64,000 nt of DNA from Desulfobulbus alkaliphilus. GTDB taxonomy: Bacteria; Desulfobacterota; Desulfobulbia; Desulfobulbales; Desulfobulbaceae. The translations under genes and the position numbers were made by a program. Numbering within the stretch: the first letter of the stretch is position 1; every line of letters begins with the position of its first letter. The stretch spans positions 1 to 64,000 of the forward strand of contig NZ_JAFFQC010000013.1 in assembly GCF_016918545.1 (NCBI RefSeq). Direction: 5' to 3'. A model generated the notes under the pieces. The model worked only from the letters and a program-made list of their open reading frames with translations, had not been told where the DNA came from and made no database searches. Positions 56,006 through 64,000 of this stretch are shown here, piece by piece.

Positions 56006-59000
56006 ATGTATCTTTCCTATCCCCTGACGCTCCCTGTCAATGACCGCCGGGACGACATTGTCGCAGCCATCAGGGAGCATCAGGTTCTGATCATCATCGG
56101 TGACACCGGCTCCGGCAAGACCACCCAACTGCCGAAAATGTGCCTTGAAGCCGGCCGAGGCAGCTCCGGCCTCATCGGCTGCACCCAGCCACGCCGAATC
56201 GCAGCCCTCTCGGTGGCGGAACGGGTTGGTGAAGAACTCAGGGCCCCAAACCTGGTTGGGTATAAGATCCGTTTTCATGACCGCACCTCGGAGCAGACCC
56301 TGATCAAATTCATGACCGACGGCATACTGCTTGCCGAAACCCGCCGGGATCGCACACTCAGCGGCTACGACACCATCATTGTCGACGAGGCCCACGAGCG
56401 CAGCCTCAATATCGACTTTCTCCTTGGATACCTGAAAAACCTGCTGCCCTCCCGGCCCGATCTCAAGCTGATTGTTTCTTCGGCCACCATCGACGCTGAA
56501 AAATTCAGCCGCTATTTCGACCAGGCACCGGTGATTCAGGTGTCAGGACGGACCTATCCGATCACCACCCAGTACCGCGAAGCGAAAGAAGGCGATGAGG
56601 ATGACGGCACCACCTATGTTGACCAGGCCATTGCCGCGGTAGCGGAATTGGCCATGTTGCCCGCCGGCGGTGACATTCTGGTCTTTATGCCCACCGAACG
56701 TGATATCAACGACACCATCGAAGGTCTGCGCCAGGCGTATGAACAGAGCCATCTGCTGCTGCCGCTCTTCGGTCGCCTGCCAGCGGCAGAGCAACGAAAA
56801 ATCTTCCGCCCGGCCCACAAACGCAAGATCATTGTTGCCACCAATGTTGCCGAGACCTCGATTACCGTACCGGGCATACGCTATGTGGTTGACACTGGCC
56901 TGGCGCGGATCTCCCGATACAATCCCCGCTCCGGCACCACCAGCCTCAGAGTGAGCAGAGTGGCCAGGGCCAGCTGCGAACAGCGCCGGGGCCGCTGCGG
57001 ACGCACCGGCCCGGGGACATGCATCCGCCTCTACAGTGAAGAGGATTTTCTTTCCCGGGAATCCTTTACCCCCCCGGAGATACAACGAGCCAACCTGGCC
57101 GAGGTCATCCTGCAGATGATCGACCTCAACCTTGGGGACCCCGGTCGCTTTCCCTTTATCGATCCTCCCTCCTCCAATGCCATCCGCGACGGCTATCGTA
57201 CCCTCAAGGAACTGGGTGCCCTGAACGACGACCATCGTCTTACCGCCCGAGGCCGCCTCATGGCCCGACTCCCCCTGGATCCCCGTCTTTCCCGAATGAT
57301 CATCGAAGGCACGCTGACGGATGCGGTTCGGGAAGTCACCATCCTGGCCGCCGCCCTTTCTATCCAGGATCCACGGATTCGACCACCCGGAAAGGAAAAC
57401 AAGGCTGATGAGACCCATCGCTGGTTCGTCGATCAACGATCCGACTTTTCCACCCTGCTCAACATCTGGAACAGCTTGCACGCCGAGGGGGAAAACCTCT
57501 CCAAATCAAGGCTTTCCCGATTCTGCAAAGCCCATTTTCTCTCCTGGCAGCGGACGCGCGACTGGATTGATGTCCACGACCAGATCAGTCGCCTGCTGAA
57601 AACCAATAAGATCGTTCCCGGACAGGAACAGCAGACCGATTATGCCGCCATCCACACTGCTCTGGCCAGCGGTTTTCTCCGCAATATCTGCACAAAAAAA
57701 GAAAAAAACCTCTATCTTTCCGCCGGCAACAAGGAAGTCGTCCTCTTCCCTGGCTCCGGACTCTACGGAAAAGGGCCTCAATGGGCCGTGGCCGCCGAAT
57801 TTGTGGCCACCACCCAGCTGTTTGCCCGTACGGTAGCGACGGTTGATGTTACCTGGCTGGAACGGTTGGGCGGTGACCTCTGCAAACGCTCCTGGTCGAA
57901 TCCGCATTGGGAAAAAAAGAGCGGCAAGGTTCTGGCCCTGGAACGGGTCAGCCTGTTCGGCCTGTCCATTGTTGCCGGTCGCAAAGTGGACTATGGACGA
58001 ATCAATGAAAACACCCTCCAGGAGGCCCGGGAGATCTTTATCCGGTCCGCCCTGATCGGCAACCAGCTGGGTGGACAATACCCCTTTCTCATGCACAATG
58101 CGGCCCTGATCGCCACCTATGAAGAAATGGAAGAACGGTTCCGCCGCCGGAACATTCTGGTGGATGACGAGACCTTGTACGCTTTTTACGATGCCCGCCT
58201 CGGTAAAGTGTATGACCGCTTTACCCTCAACCGACTGCTGCGGCGCAGAAAAAACGACCAGTTCCTCCACATGGGCGAACAAGACATCTGCCTGGCGGTC
58301 CCTGAAAGCGAAGAATCCTATCGCTTCCCCCACGCCGTCCGCTGCGGCGACATCGAACTTGCGCTGAGTTATCTCTTTGCTCCAGGTGACGAGGCAGACG
58401 GCGTATCGGTCCATATTCCCCGACACCTGTTGCCCCATATCAATCCGCTTGTTTTCGAGTGGCTGGTTCCAGGTCTTCTGCCGGAAAAACTGCTGCTGCT
58501 CTGTAAACGACTGCCCAAACAGCTTCGCCGCCGTCTCGTGCCCCTGCCCGATGCGGTCGATCGTATCCTCGACGGTCTCTCGCTGTACAAGGGCTCGTTG
58601 TACCAGGAACTGGAACGGGTGCTCCTGCGTGCCTACCAGGTCCAGGTGCAACGGACCGACTGGCAGGCCGATGCCCTGCCGCCCCACCTGCGGATGCGCT
58701 TTCTCCTGGTGGACGAAGAGGGGACTGTCCTCTGCACCAGCCGTTCCTTCACCGACCTGCTCAACCATGAGCAATCGCTGGCAACCGAGACCCATGCCAC
58801 TGATTGCGCCACGCTGCCAGCTCCTCGAACCATATCAGCGGAAGATCTCGACGCCATCGAGAAAAAAATCCTGTGCACCGATGCCGACGGACGCGTAACG
58901 GGTTTGTTTTTTCCCGCCCTTGAGATCGACCCGCTGCGCAATAGGCTGGAACTGCGGTATATCGACAATGAAGCGGAAAGCAGACGCCTGAACCGTCTCG

Positions 59001-59749
59001 GGTTGCACCATCTCTATACACAGGCCTGTAGCGGAGAAGTTGCGGCGATCCGTTCATTGTGCAAAACGGTTCTCAGTCGCCATTCCTCTTCCTGGCTCAG
59101 CCTGGGCGCTGGGGTTCCGGCCGCGAAATTGCGCGCCGACCTCCAGGCCTTTCTCATGGACGCACTCTTCGGAGCCGCCGATGGCGCCCTGCCCTCACAG
59201 GCGCAATTTCTGGAAAACATCGCTCGGGCCAGGGCGCAGGGGATTCCGCGCACAGCCACCGCCCTCCTCGACACAATCAACGAAACCCTGCGCCAACGTC
59301 GGATGGTTGCCCGCACCATAGCCGACTGGGCCACCAAAAAGAAAAAAAATAAAAGTTATCAAAAGTCCCGCCACGATGAATATCTGGCCGCCTTGGAGCA
59401 GATCCTGCCGGCGTCCTTTCTCCAAACCCTGCCGGCCGAGTCCCTACCCCATAAGTCCCGCCACCTCCAAGCCCTGGCCCGGCGTATCGAACGGGCTGAC
59501 CACTCCCCCCTCAAGGACAACGCCAAAGCCAAGCGCCTGCAGATACCGCTTGATCGTTTGCGGCATTTTCTCCAGTTTGACCATCCCTCTCCGCCCTGCC
59601 AGGTCCTGCTGGAGGAATACCGGCAACTGGTGGAAGAATTCCGGGTTTCTCTCTTTGCCCCGGAGCTGGGCACTTCTCAGCCGGTTTCGGAACAGCGACT
59701 GGAGCAAAAATGGCGTCAAGTCATGGAGACGTGCCAAAAGGTTGAATAG
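56006..59749 (+). CDS. hrpA: ATP-dependent RNA helicase HrpA
   Basis: A 1247-residue DEAH/RHA helicase. Motifs: VLIIIGDTGSGKTTQLPKMC (I), GCTQPRRIAALSVAERV (Ia), TIIVDEAHERSLNIDFLLGY (DEAH), LKLIVSSATIDAEKFSRYFD (SAT), DILVFMPTERDINDTIEGL (IV), KIIVATNVAETSITVPGIRY-VVDTGLARI (V) and CEQRRGRCGRTGPGTCIRLY (VI QRxGRxGR). Then come HA2/OB-fold domains and the long HrpA-specific C-terminal region (DUF3418). HrpA resolves collided or stalled ribosomes in E. coli. Length is close to the usual ~1300. A 32-residue Lys/Arg-rich patch (ATKKKKNKSYQKSRHDEYL) lies near residue 1115. No ribosome site is seen before the ATG. Confidence 0.95.
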   Translation: MYLSYPLTLPVNDRRDDIVAAIREHQVLIIIGDTGSGKTTQLPKMCLEAGRGSSGLIGCTQPRRIAALSVAERVGEELRAPNLVGYKIRFHDRTSEQTLIKFMTDGILLAETRRDRTLSGYDTIIVDEAHERSLNIDFLLGYLKNLLPSRPDLKLIVSSATIDAEKFSRYFDQAPVIQVSGRTYPITTQYREAKEGDEDDGTTYVDQAIAAVAELAMLPAGGDILVFMPTERDINDTIEGLRQAYEQSHLLLPLFGRLPAAEQRKIFRPAHKRKIIVATNVAETSITVPGIRYVVDTGLARISRYNPRSGTTSLRVSRVARASCEQRRGRCGRTGPGTCIRLYSEEDFLSRESFTPPEIQRANLAEVILQMIDLNLGDPGRFPFIDPPSSNAIRDGYRTLKELGALNDDHRLTARGRLMARLPLDPRLSRMIIEGTLTDAVREVTILAAALSIQDPRIRPPGKENKADETHRWFVDQRSDFSTLLNIWNSLHAEGENLSKSRLSRFCKAHFLSWQRTRDWIDVHDQISRLLKTNKIVPGQEQQTDYAAIHTALASGFLRNICTKKEKNLYLSAGNKEVVLFPGSGLYGKGPQWAVAAEFVATTQLFARTVATVDVTWLERLGGDLCKRSWSNPHWEKKSGKVLALERVSLFGLSIVAGRKVDYGRINENTLQEAREIFIRSALIGNQLGGQYPFLMHNAALIATYEEMEERFRRRNILVDDETLYAFYDARLGKVYDRFTLNRLLRRRKNDQFLHMGEQDICLAVPESEESYRFPHAVRCGDIELALSYLFAPGDEADGVSVHIPRHLLPHINPLVFEWLVPGLLPEKLLLLCKRLPKQLRRRLVPLPDAVDRILDGLSLYKGSLYQELERVLLRAYQVQVQRTDWQADALPPHLRMRFLLVDEEGTVLCTSRSFTDLLNHEQSLATETHATDCATLPAPRTISAEDLDAIEKKILCTDADGRVTGLFFPALEIDPLRNRLELRYIDNEAESRRLNRLGLHHLYTQACSGEVAAIRSLCKTVLSRHSSSWLSLGAGVPAAKLRADLQAFLMDALFGAADGALPSQAQFLENIARARAQGIPRTATALLDTINETLRQRRMVARTIADWATKKKKNKSYQKSRHDEYLAALEQILPASFLQTLPAESLPHKSRHLQALARRIERADHSPLKDNAKAKRLQIPLDRLRHFLQFDHPSPPCQVLLEEYRQLVEEFRVSLFAPELGTSQPVSEQRLEQKWRQVMETCQKVE

Positions 59750-59898
59750 TGGCCTTTCAGGGGCGTTACTGAAAAATAACTCCTATTCCCATTTTCCTCT
59801 ATCATGGACGTGGACAATGTTTTATATTATAAAAAATTGTTGGATAACGTTAGAGTCCACAAAACCCTTTTCACTATTGAATGCCAAGGAGGACTGCC

Positions 59899-61242
59899 GT
59901 GAACAGATCATTACCGTATCTATTCCTGCTTTGTCTGGTGGCTGCGATGCTGGCCACCGGGTGCGCGGGACCTCAAAAGACTGAAACAGCCAGAGATACC
60001 GGCCCGCCGGAGGCGGTTGCGGAGGCCGGGCATGGCACCTATGAAGGTGAAATTGTCGGAATATCGGAGCGGGCAAGAACCATATCCATCATGGTTGGCA
60101 GAGGTGAAGATGCCAGAAGGATGATGGTCAAATATGACGCGGACACCCAAGGCATCAACACCGTAGCCCAGGGGTATGCCGCCGTTTTAACCTATGAAAC
60201 ACGGGGTGCGGATCTATACGCCACCGCGGTCAGTCCTAGACTTGCCAGATTGCCTGAAGGCGTTTCCGAGATTAAAACAGCCGAGCTTGAAGAATTGATC
60301 TTCAGTGGTGAGCCACTGTTTCTGGCGGACTCCAGGCCCCCGGCCCGCTATGCGCAATCCCATCTGCCCGGGGCTCACTCCCTCCCGGTCCCTCTGCTGA
60401 ATGAAAAGCAGGGGGAAGTCCTGCCTGAAGACAAAGACATACCTCTTGTCTTCTACTGCGGGGGGGTCACGTGAGGTATGTCACCTGCCTCCGCCGGTCT
60501 GGCGAAGAAACTGGGATATACCGATGTACGCGTTTATCTGGAAGGCGAGCCTGTCTGGCTGGAGGCCTTCCTGCCCACCTATTCATCCGAAGAGTTTATT
60601 CTCCACGGCAATGTGGTTCTTGTCGACATGAGACCCAGGAACCAGGTCATCGAGGGAAGAATACAGGGGGCCTACAGTGTTCCCTTCGCCACCCTTGAAA
60701 ATGCCCTGGGTGACCTGGCCCGTAATGCCCCGATCGTACTGTACGGGGAAGATGAATATCAAGAAGAAGAGGCTATCTTTATACTCCGGGCCGAGGGGTT
60801 CAGGAACGTCTCCCTGGTCAGGGGTGGGTATCAGGGCTGGCTCAAAAACGATGGCGCCATCGAGTCAGGCCCGATTTTCGCCACGGAAATCACCTGGGTC
60901 CGTCAATTGGGCCGAGGCGAGGTCTCGGTGGCGGACTTCCGTCGAGCAGCGTCCGGTGAAGACACCAGTGCCATCATCATCGACGCTCGGACCAGAGAGG
61001 AGGTGGCTGAACTGGGCACCTTCAGACACACGATCAACATGCCTCTTGATGAAATCCCTTCGCGGATGGACGAACTGCCCAGGGATAAAACACTCTATGT
61101 CCACTGTGCCACCGGCGCCCGGGCCGACATGGCCTACAGCGAACTGGTCAACAACGGCTTTGATGTCAAGTTCCTGCTCCTGGACATTCAGGATGCCGAA
61201 TGTGACTGCGAGATCATCAGGCCTGAAGAGCAGGTCATCTGA
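59899..61242 (+). CDS. Lipoprotein with three rhodanese domains, putative selenoprotein (in-frame TGA at 60472)
   Basis: One frame of 447 codons from the GTG at 59899 (AAGGAGG six bases before) to the TGA at 61240, interrupted only by TGA at codon 192. Signal and lipobox: YLFLLCLVAAMLATGCAG. Residues ~43-115 form a small beta domain. Rhodanese 1 (~120-215) runs LFLADSRPPARYAQSHLPGA-HSLPV to VFYCGGVT-[TGA]-GMSPASAGLAKKLGYTDVRV-YLEG. The active-site loop is thus Cys187-Gly-Gly-Val-Thr-Sec192; relatives I recall have FYCGG-x-x-C, so Sec replaces a Cys. A SECIS-like hairpin follows. Rhodanese 2 (VVLVDMRPRNQVIEGRIQGA to IVLYGEDEYQEEE) lacks the catalytic Cys. Rhodanese 3 (AIIIDARTREEVAELGTF to LYVHCATGARADMAYSELV) keeps it. 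The protein is predicted to be membrane-anchored in the periplasm and to act in sulfur or selenium transfer or thiol redox. A terminator follows. Confidence 0.82.
60472..60507 (+). promoter_or_regulatory. UGA codon and SECIS-like hairpin
   Basis: TGA at 60472-60474. A stem CGCC (60492-60495) with GGCG (60501-60504), extended across one mismatch by CT/AG pairs, presents a five-base loop GGTCT (60496-60500). The loop starts with GG and lies 21 bases after the TGA, inside the 16-37 base range known for bacterial SECIS elements that bind SelB. Confidence 0.7.
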
Positions 61243-61263
61243 GACAACCAGCTCGGGAAAAAC

Positions 61264-61294
61264 AAAGGCCGTCCGCTTCACGGACGGCCTTTTT
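61264..61294 (+). terminator. Rho-independent terminator of the rhodanese lipoprotein gene
   Basis: AAAGGCCGTCCG (61264-61275) and CGGACGGCCTTTTT (61281-61294) around a CTTCA loop, 22 bases after the stop. It has a perfect stem and T run, and the A run on the left makes it work on both strands. Confidence 0.92.
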
Positions 61295-61368
61295 CATATC
61301 ATCGAACCAACCCCTGATCTTCTCTGTACGCGACAAGACTTGAGAACGGGACCGTCATGAGCTATCCA

Positions 61369-61591
61369 CCTGGATCCGTGAGCGTTCATCCGTGCGTCAG
61401 CTTTATTGTCCGTGACCGTTTGATGTTTGATTAAAGGACACTTTATCGGACGGTTACGGGCAATGAAGATGGCGTGCGGACGGACGCCCCGAAGGGCGGC
61501 TGGTGAAGGTTATCATCAAGGATGTAGTGTAACTATACTGTAATTACAAAGAGATATATCCGAAAAAGCGTCCAGCCGTCACGGATTCAGG
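61369..61591 (-). repeat. CTGAATCCGTGACGG element, long form, reverse orientation
   Basis: CCTGGATCCGTGAGCGTTCA, module GTGCGTCAGCTTTATTGTCC, GTGACCGTTTGATG plus a seven-base insertion, CTTTATCGGACGGTTACGGG, CAATGAAGATGGCGTGC, CCCCGAAGGGCGGCTGG, and the end GTCCAGCCGTCACGGATTC-AGG. It lies between the terminator and the HPt gene. Confidence 0.9.
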
Positions 61592-61636
61592 ATCCAGGGA
61601 ACGCGACGCTCGCCCCGGACCACAGACCACAACCAA

Positions 61637-61960
61637 CTACAGGGTATCGAGCTGGGCCAGCAACAGAGCAAGATCAGACAGCCTGGCCGAGGCGACCGTG
61701 ACCGACCCGTTGCGACCGTCGTTTTCCATGGCCTGCGCCAATTGCCGGATCCCCTCCAGGCCGAGACTGGCGGAGGCCCCTTTGAGGCTATGGGCTGCTC
61801 TCAAAACACTGTCGGGATCATCAGCGGCCACGGCCTGGCGCAACAGCTCGAGATCCGCAGCCGAGGACTCCTTGAAAAGCGCCAGCAGTTCATCAAGGAG
61901 TTCTTCATCATCGGCCACCTGCTCCAAGGCAAAATCCCTGTTCCATTGTAAATCCACCAT
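61637..61960 (-). CDS. HPt (histidine phosphotransfer) domain protein
   Basis: A 107-residue protein; the ATG at 61960 follows GGAGAGAAGAT. It is a single four-helix HPt domain: MVDLQWNRDFALEQVADDEE, LLDELLALFKESSAADLELL, then the phospho-His motif LRAAHSLKGASASLGLEGIR-QLAQAMEND. It would pass phosphate between a hybrid kinase and a response regulator. No kinase or regulator gene is adjacent, so its partners are elsewhere. It lies downstream of the Sua5 gene and may share its transcript. Confidence 0.88.
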   Translation of the reverse strand: MVDLQWNRDFALEQVADDEELLDELLALFKESSAADLELLRQAVAADDPDSVLRAAHSLKGASASLGLEGIRQLAQAMENDGRNGSVTVASARLSDLALLLAQLDTL

Positions 61961-62073
61961 ATCTTCTCTCCGTACAAACAGGTCCTCCCGCATACATCCG
62001 CATACAAGATACTCTCCTCCGAATCGAGCACAACGCAACAGAGAGCCGGGAGGAAGCAGCTGTTGCTGGACAC

Positions 62074-62715
62074 TTACCAATCCACAACCGGATCCGCAGC
62101 AGCAAGGCAGGCCTGCACATCCGCAAAGGGAATTGCCCCCTCGCGCAGACAACGCAGAGATGTCCCTTCGCTGCCGACAAGTGTCGAGGCCTTTCCCCCC
62201 GGAGTTGTTCCTCCATCAAGGATGAGATCGATTTCATCGACAAACATCTGCGCGACATCTTCTGCGGTCACCGCAGCGGTAGAGCCTGATATATTGGCGC
62301 TGGTTGCTGTTATCGGACCACCAAAAGTCCTGATGAGCAGATGAGCCGTTTCATCAGGGGATTGACGAAGCCCCACGGTTCCTGTCATGCCGGTAAGCAA
62401 CGGCGACAAAGCGGGTCGAGCAGGGAAGACCAGCGTCAAAGGCCCGGGCCAGAACCGCTCGATCAACCACTTGAAGATCAGCGGGATTTCTTGAGCCAGC
62501 AGAGGGAGCTGATCAGTTCCGCTCACAAGAACCAGGATCGGCAACTCTTTTCTTCGCCGCTTGACCTGAAACAATCGCTCAAGGGCATGGCTTTGCCAAG
62601 GATCAACCGCCAGGCCATAATAGGTCTCGGTGGGAAAGGCCACCAGCCCGCCGTTGCGTATTATATCGGCTGCCCGGCGAAGCGATGCTCCATTAACCGC
62701 AGCGATCCGGCTCAC
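62074..62715 (-). CDS. L-threonylcarbamoyladenylate synthase (Sua5/YrdC family)
   Basis: A 213-residue enzyme making threonylcarbamoyl-AMP from threonine, bicarbonate and ATP, the first step of tRNA t6A synthesis (TsaE, encoded at 45.5 kb, acts in the second step). Motifs: [40 protein letters not shown] (KxR-SxxK-type substrate cleft), [49 protein letters not shown] and [19 protein letters not shown]. It is the YrdC-domain-only form. The start is a GTG that overlaps the purDE stop (GTGA). Confidence 0.94.
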   Translation of the reverse strand: MSRIAAVNGASLRRAADIIRNGGLVAFPTETYYGLAVDPWQSHALERLFQVKRRRKELPILVLVSGTDQLPLLAQEIPLIFKWLIERFWPGPLTLVFPARPALSPLLTGMTGTVGLRQSPDETAHLLIRTFGGPITATSANISGSTAAVTAEDVAQMFVDEIDLILDGGTTPGGKASTLVGSEGTSLRCLREGAIPFADVQACLAAADPVVDW

Positions 62716-64000
62716 TGCATCAGATCTTTATTTTTTGCAACCACCTGCTCAGCCATTTCCTGGACATATTGCTCCAGTTTCTCCTCCATACTCGGATCGC
62801 CAAGAGCCAGAATACGGGCGGCAAGCACCGCTGCATTTTTCGCACCGGCTTTACCGATGCCCATGGTGGCCACAGGAATACCCGGGGGCATCTGGACAGT
62901 GGAAAGCAAGGCATCAAGTCCGTTCAGCGAGGAAGCATCCAAGGGGACACCGATGACCGGCAGATTGGTGTGCGCAGCGACCACCCCGGCCAAGTGAGCC
63001 GCCATGCCTGCTCCGGCTATAATCAGTTTGAGGCCACGATCACGAGCGGTTCTGGCATAGTCCGTCGCCTGCTCCGGGGTTCGATGCGCCGAAACGATCC
63101 GCATTTCGTATCCGATGCCCATGGCAGCAAGAAAATCGGCGGCAGCACGCATTGCCGGCAGATCGGAATCACTGCCCATGACAATACCGACCACCGGTAC
63201 CGAGATGTTCTTGATCCTCGCCAGGGCCCTGTGACCGATATCGCGCCGATAATAACAGCCCTGCCACTTGATTTCGTCGGCTGCCAGATAGGCACGCTCG
63301 ATGGCTTCCTGAATAGTGGCACCAATGGCCGTGACTCCGATGACCCTCCCGCCGCTGGTGACGACCCGCCCTCGTTTCAATGCCGTGCCAGCATGAAAGA
63401 CCTCCACCCCTTCCACCCGGGATGCCTGCTTCAGCCCGGAGATTGTTTTGCCGACCGCGTATTTTCCCGGATATCCGCCGGAGGCCAGCACCACGCAGAC
63501 TGTCGGACGGGGGTCGATAACCAGGCGCACTGTATCCAGCGTGCCGTCGATGCAGGCGTTGAGTACCTCAACCAAATCATTTTCCATCCGCAACAGCAGC
63601 GGCTGGCATTCAGGATCTCCAAAACGGCAGTTGAATTCGAGAACATTGATCCTGTCGCCGTCGATCATCAGGCCGGCGTACAACATCCCTTTATACGGCC
63701 GGCCTTCAGCAGCCATGCCGTGTATCGTCGGCAGCATGACCTCTTCCATAACCCTCCGGGTCAATTCCTCGGTCATGACCGGTGCCGGTGAATAGGCTCC
63801 CATCCCACCGGTGTTCGGCCCCTGGTCGCCCTCGTACACAGCTTTATGATCCTGGGAAGACGGGAGAGGCAGAATGGTTGTCCCATCTGTAAAGGCAATG
63901 AAGGACGCTTCTTCTCCGGTGAGGAATTCTTCAACCACTACCTGGTTGCCAGCCGCTCCGAAGACCTTGTCTTTCATGATCATATCGACGGCCTGTTCAG
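62712..64000 (-). CDS. purD/purE: PurD-PurE fusion, partial (5' end beyond the window)
   Basis: A single open frame joins two purine-synthesis enzymes. The first ~270 visible residues are the C-terminal part of phosphoribosylamine-glycine ligase (PurD): [60 protein letters not shown] and the usual end [11 protein letters not shown]. Without any stop the chain continues [76 protein letters not shown], which is complete PurE (N5-carboxyaminoimidazole ribonucleotide mutase), then a short charged tail. The frame is open to base 64000. PurD and PurE act at different steps, so the fusion suggests co-regulation or channelling. Sua5 follows with overlapping start. Confidence 0.92.
   Translation of the reverse strand, partial: EQAVDMIMKDKVFGAAGNQVVVEEFLTGEEASFIAFTDGTTILPLPSSQDHKAVYEGDQGPNTGGMGAYSPAPVMTEELTRRVMEEVMLPTIHGMAAEGRPYKGMLYAGLMIDGDRINVLEFNCRFGDPECQPLLLRMENDLVEVLNACIDGTLDTVRLVIDPRPTVCVVLASGGYPGKYAVGKTISGLKQASRVEGVEVFHAGTALKRGRVVTSGGRVIGVTAIGATIQEAIERAYLAADEIKWQGCYYRRDIGHRALARIKNISVPVVGIVMGSDSDLPAMRAAADFLAAMGIGYEMRIVSAHRTPEQATDYARTARDRGLKLIIAGAGMAAHLAGVVAAHTNLPVIGVPLDASSLNGLDALLSTVQMPPGIPVATMGIGKAGAKNAAVLAARILALGDPSMEEKLEQYVQEMAEQVVAKNKDLMQ

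Noticed and set aside
57506-58795. Long open frames antisense to hrpA (also 56543-57481)
   Set aside because: Shadows of a highly conserved helicase gene, with no ribosome sites or family resemblance.
60478-61242. Reading the second part of the rhodanese lipoprotein as an independent gene starting at ATG 60478
   Set aside because: No usable ribosome site (GAGGT abuts the ATG), no signal peptide although it would belong to an exported family, and it would start in the middle of a rhodanese active site. One selenoprotein explains everything better.
9976-61591. CRISPR array built from the recurring repeats
   Set aside because: The copies are kilobases apart, of unequal length, in both orientations and contain no spacer structure. 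No cas genes are present.

Overview
The window is bacterial chromosomal DNA, dense with genes. It most resembles an anaerobic deltaproteobacterium (Desulfobacterota, perhaps Desulfobulbales). That placement is an inference from gene content: an aldehyde:ferredoxin oxidoreductase with its own polyferredoxin, exported DsrE and CGGC-domain proteins, a Mo-bisPGD oxidoreductase, a YcaO-TPR protein, a zraS/zraP pair behind sigma-54-type promoters, and an apparent selenoprotein. There is no rRNA and only one tRNA. No prophage or CRISPR array is visible.

Layout. 1-2.6 kb: cut-off IS110 transposase, an outer-membrane barrel, a frameshifted flavin reductase and a patatin remnant. 2.6-6.3 kb: aldehyde oxidoreductase/polyferredoxin pair, DsrE protein, CGGC protein. 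6.3-10.2 kb: a methyltransferase plus molybdopterin oxidoreductase pair set between two ~106-bp direct repeats. 10.1-15.5 kb: PQQ-type sugar dehydrogenase, TPR protein, small cytochrome c, aldo/keto reductase, hicB with a decapitated hicA. 15.5-21.1 kb: seven-gene Mrp-type cation/proton antiporter operon. 21.1-25.4 kb: a degraded tract with transporter and SYLF fragments, a nuclease-helicase fusion and an unexplained multi-hairpin element. 25.4-37.9 kb: tRNA-Pro, YchF-like GTPase, two hydrolases, and a BaeSR-type two-component system divergent from macA-macB-tolC. 38-47.3 kb: AI-2E permease, citrate synthase, ycaO-waaF-gmhB-gdpd cluster, tsaE, rlmH, ykgJ. 47.7-64 kb: yqgE, zraS/zraP, priA, galU, hrpA, a three-rhodanese lipoprotein, HPt protein, and a purDE fusion with a Sua5 gene, cut by the window edge.

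The most interesting single gene is the rhodanese lipoprotein at 59899-61242. Its reading frame is broken only by a TGA in the rhodanese active-site loop (Cys-Gly-Gly-Val-Thr-TGA), and a SECIS-like hairpin starts 17 bases later. It is best read as one selenoprotein with three rhodanese domains.

The most striking feature at window scale is a family of at least a dozen interspersed intergenic repeats with inverted ends (CCTGAATCCGTGACGGCTGG and its complement). The long form carries an extra hairpin module that the short form lacks. Copies sit between genes from 10 to 61 kb, and some supply a stop codon or a ribosome binding site to a neighbour. Two other palindrome families (GGGTCAGGTCTTGAAT and GGAGCGGGCCATGCCCGC) are also present. 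No transposase for any of them is in the window.
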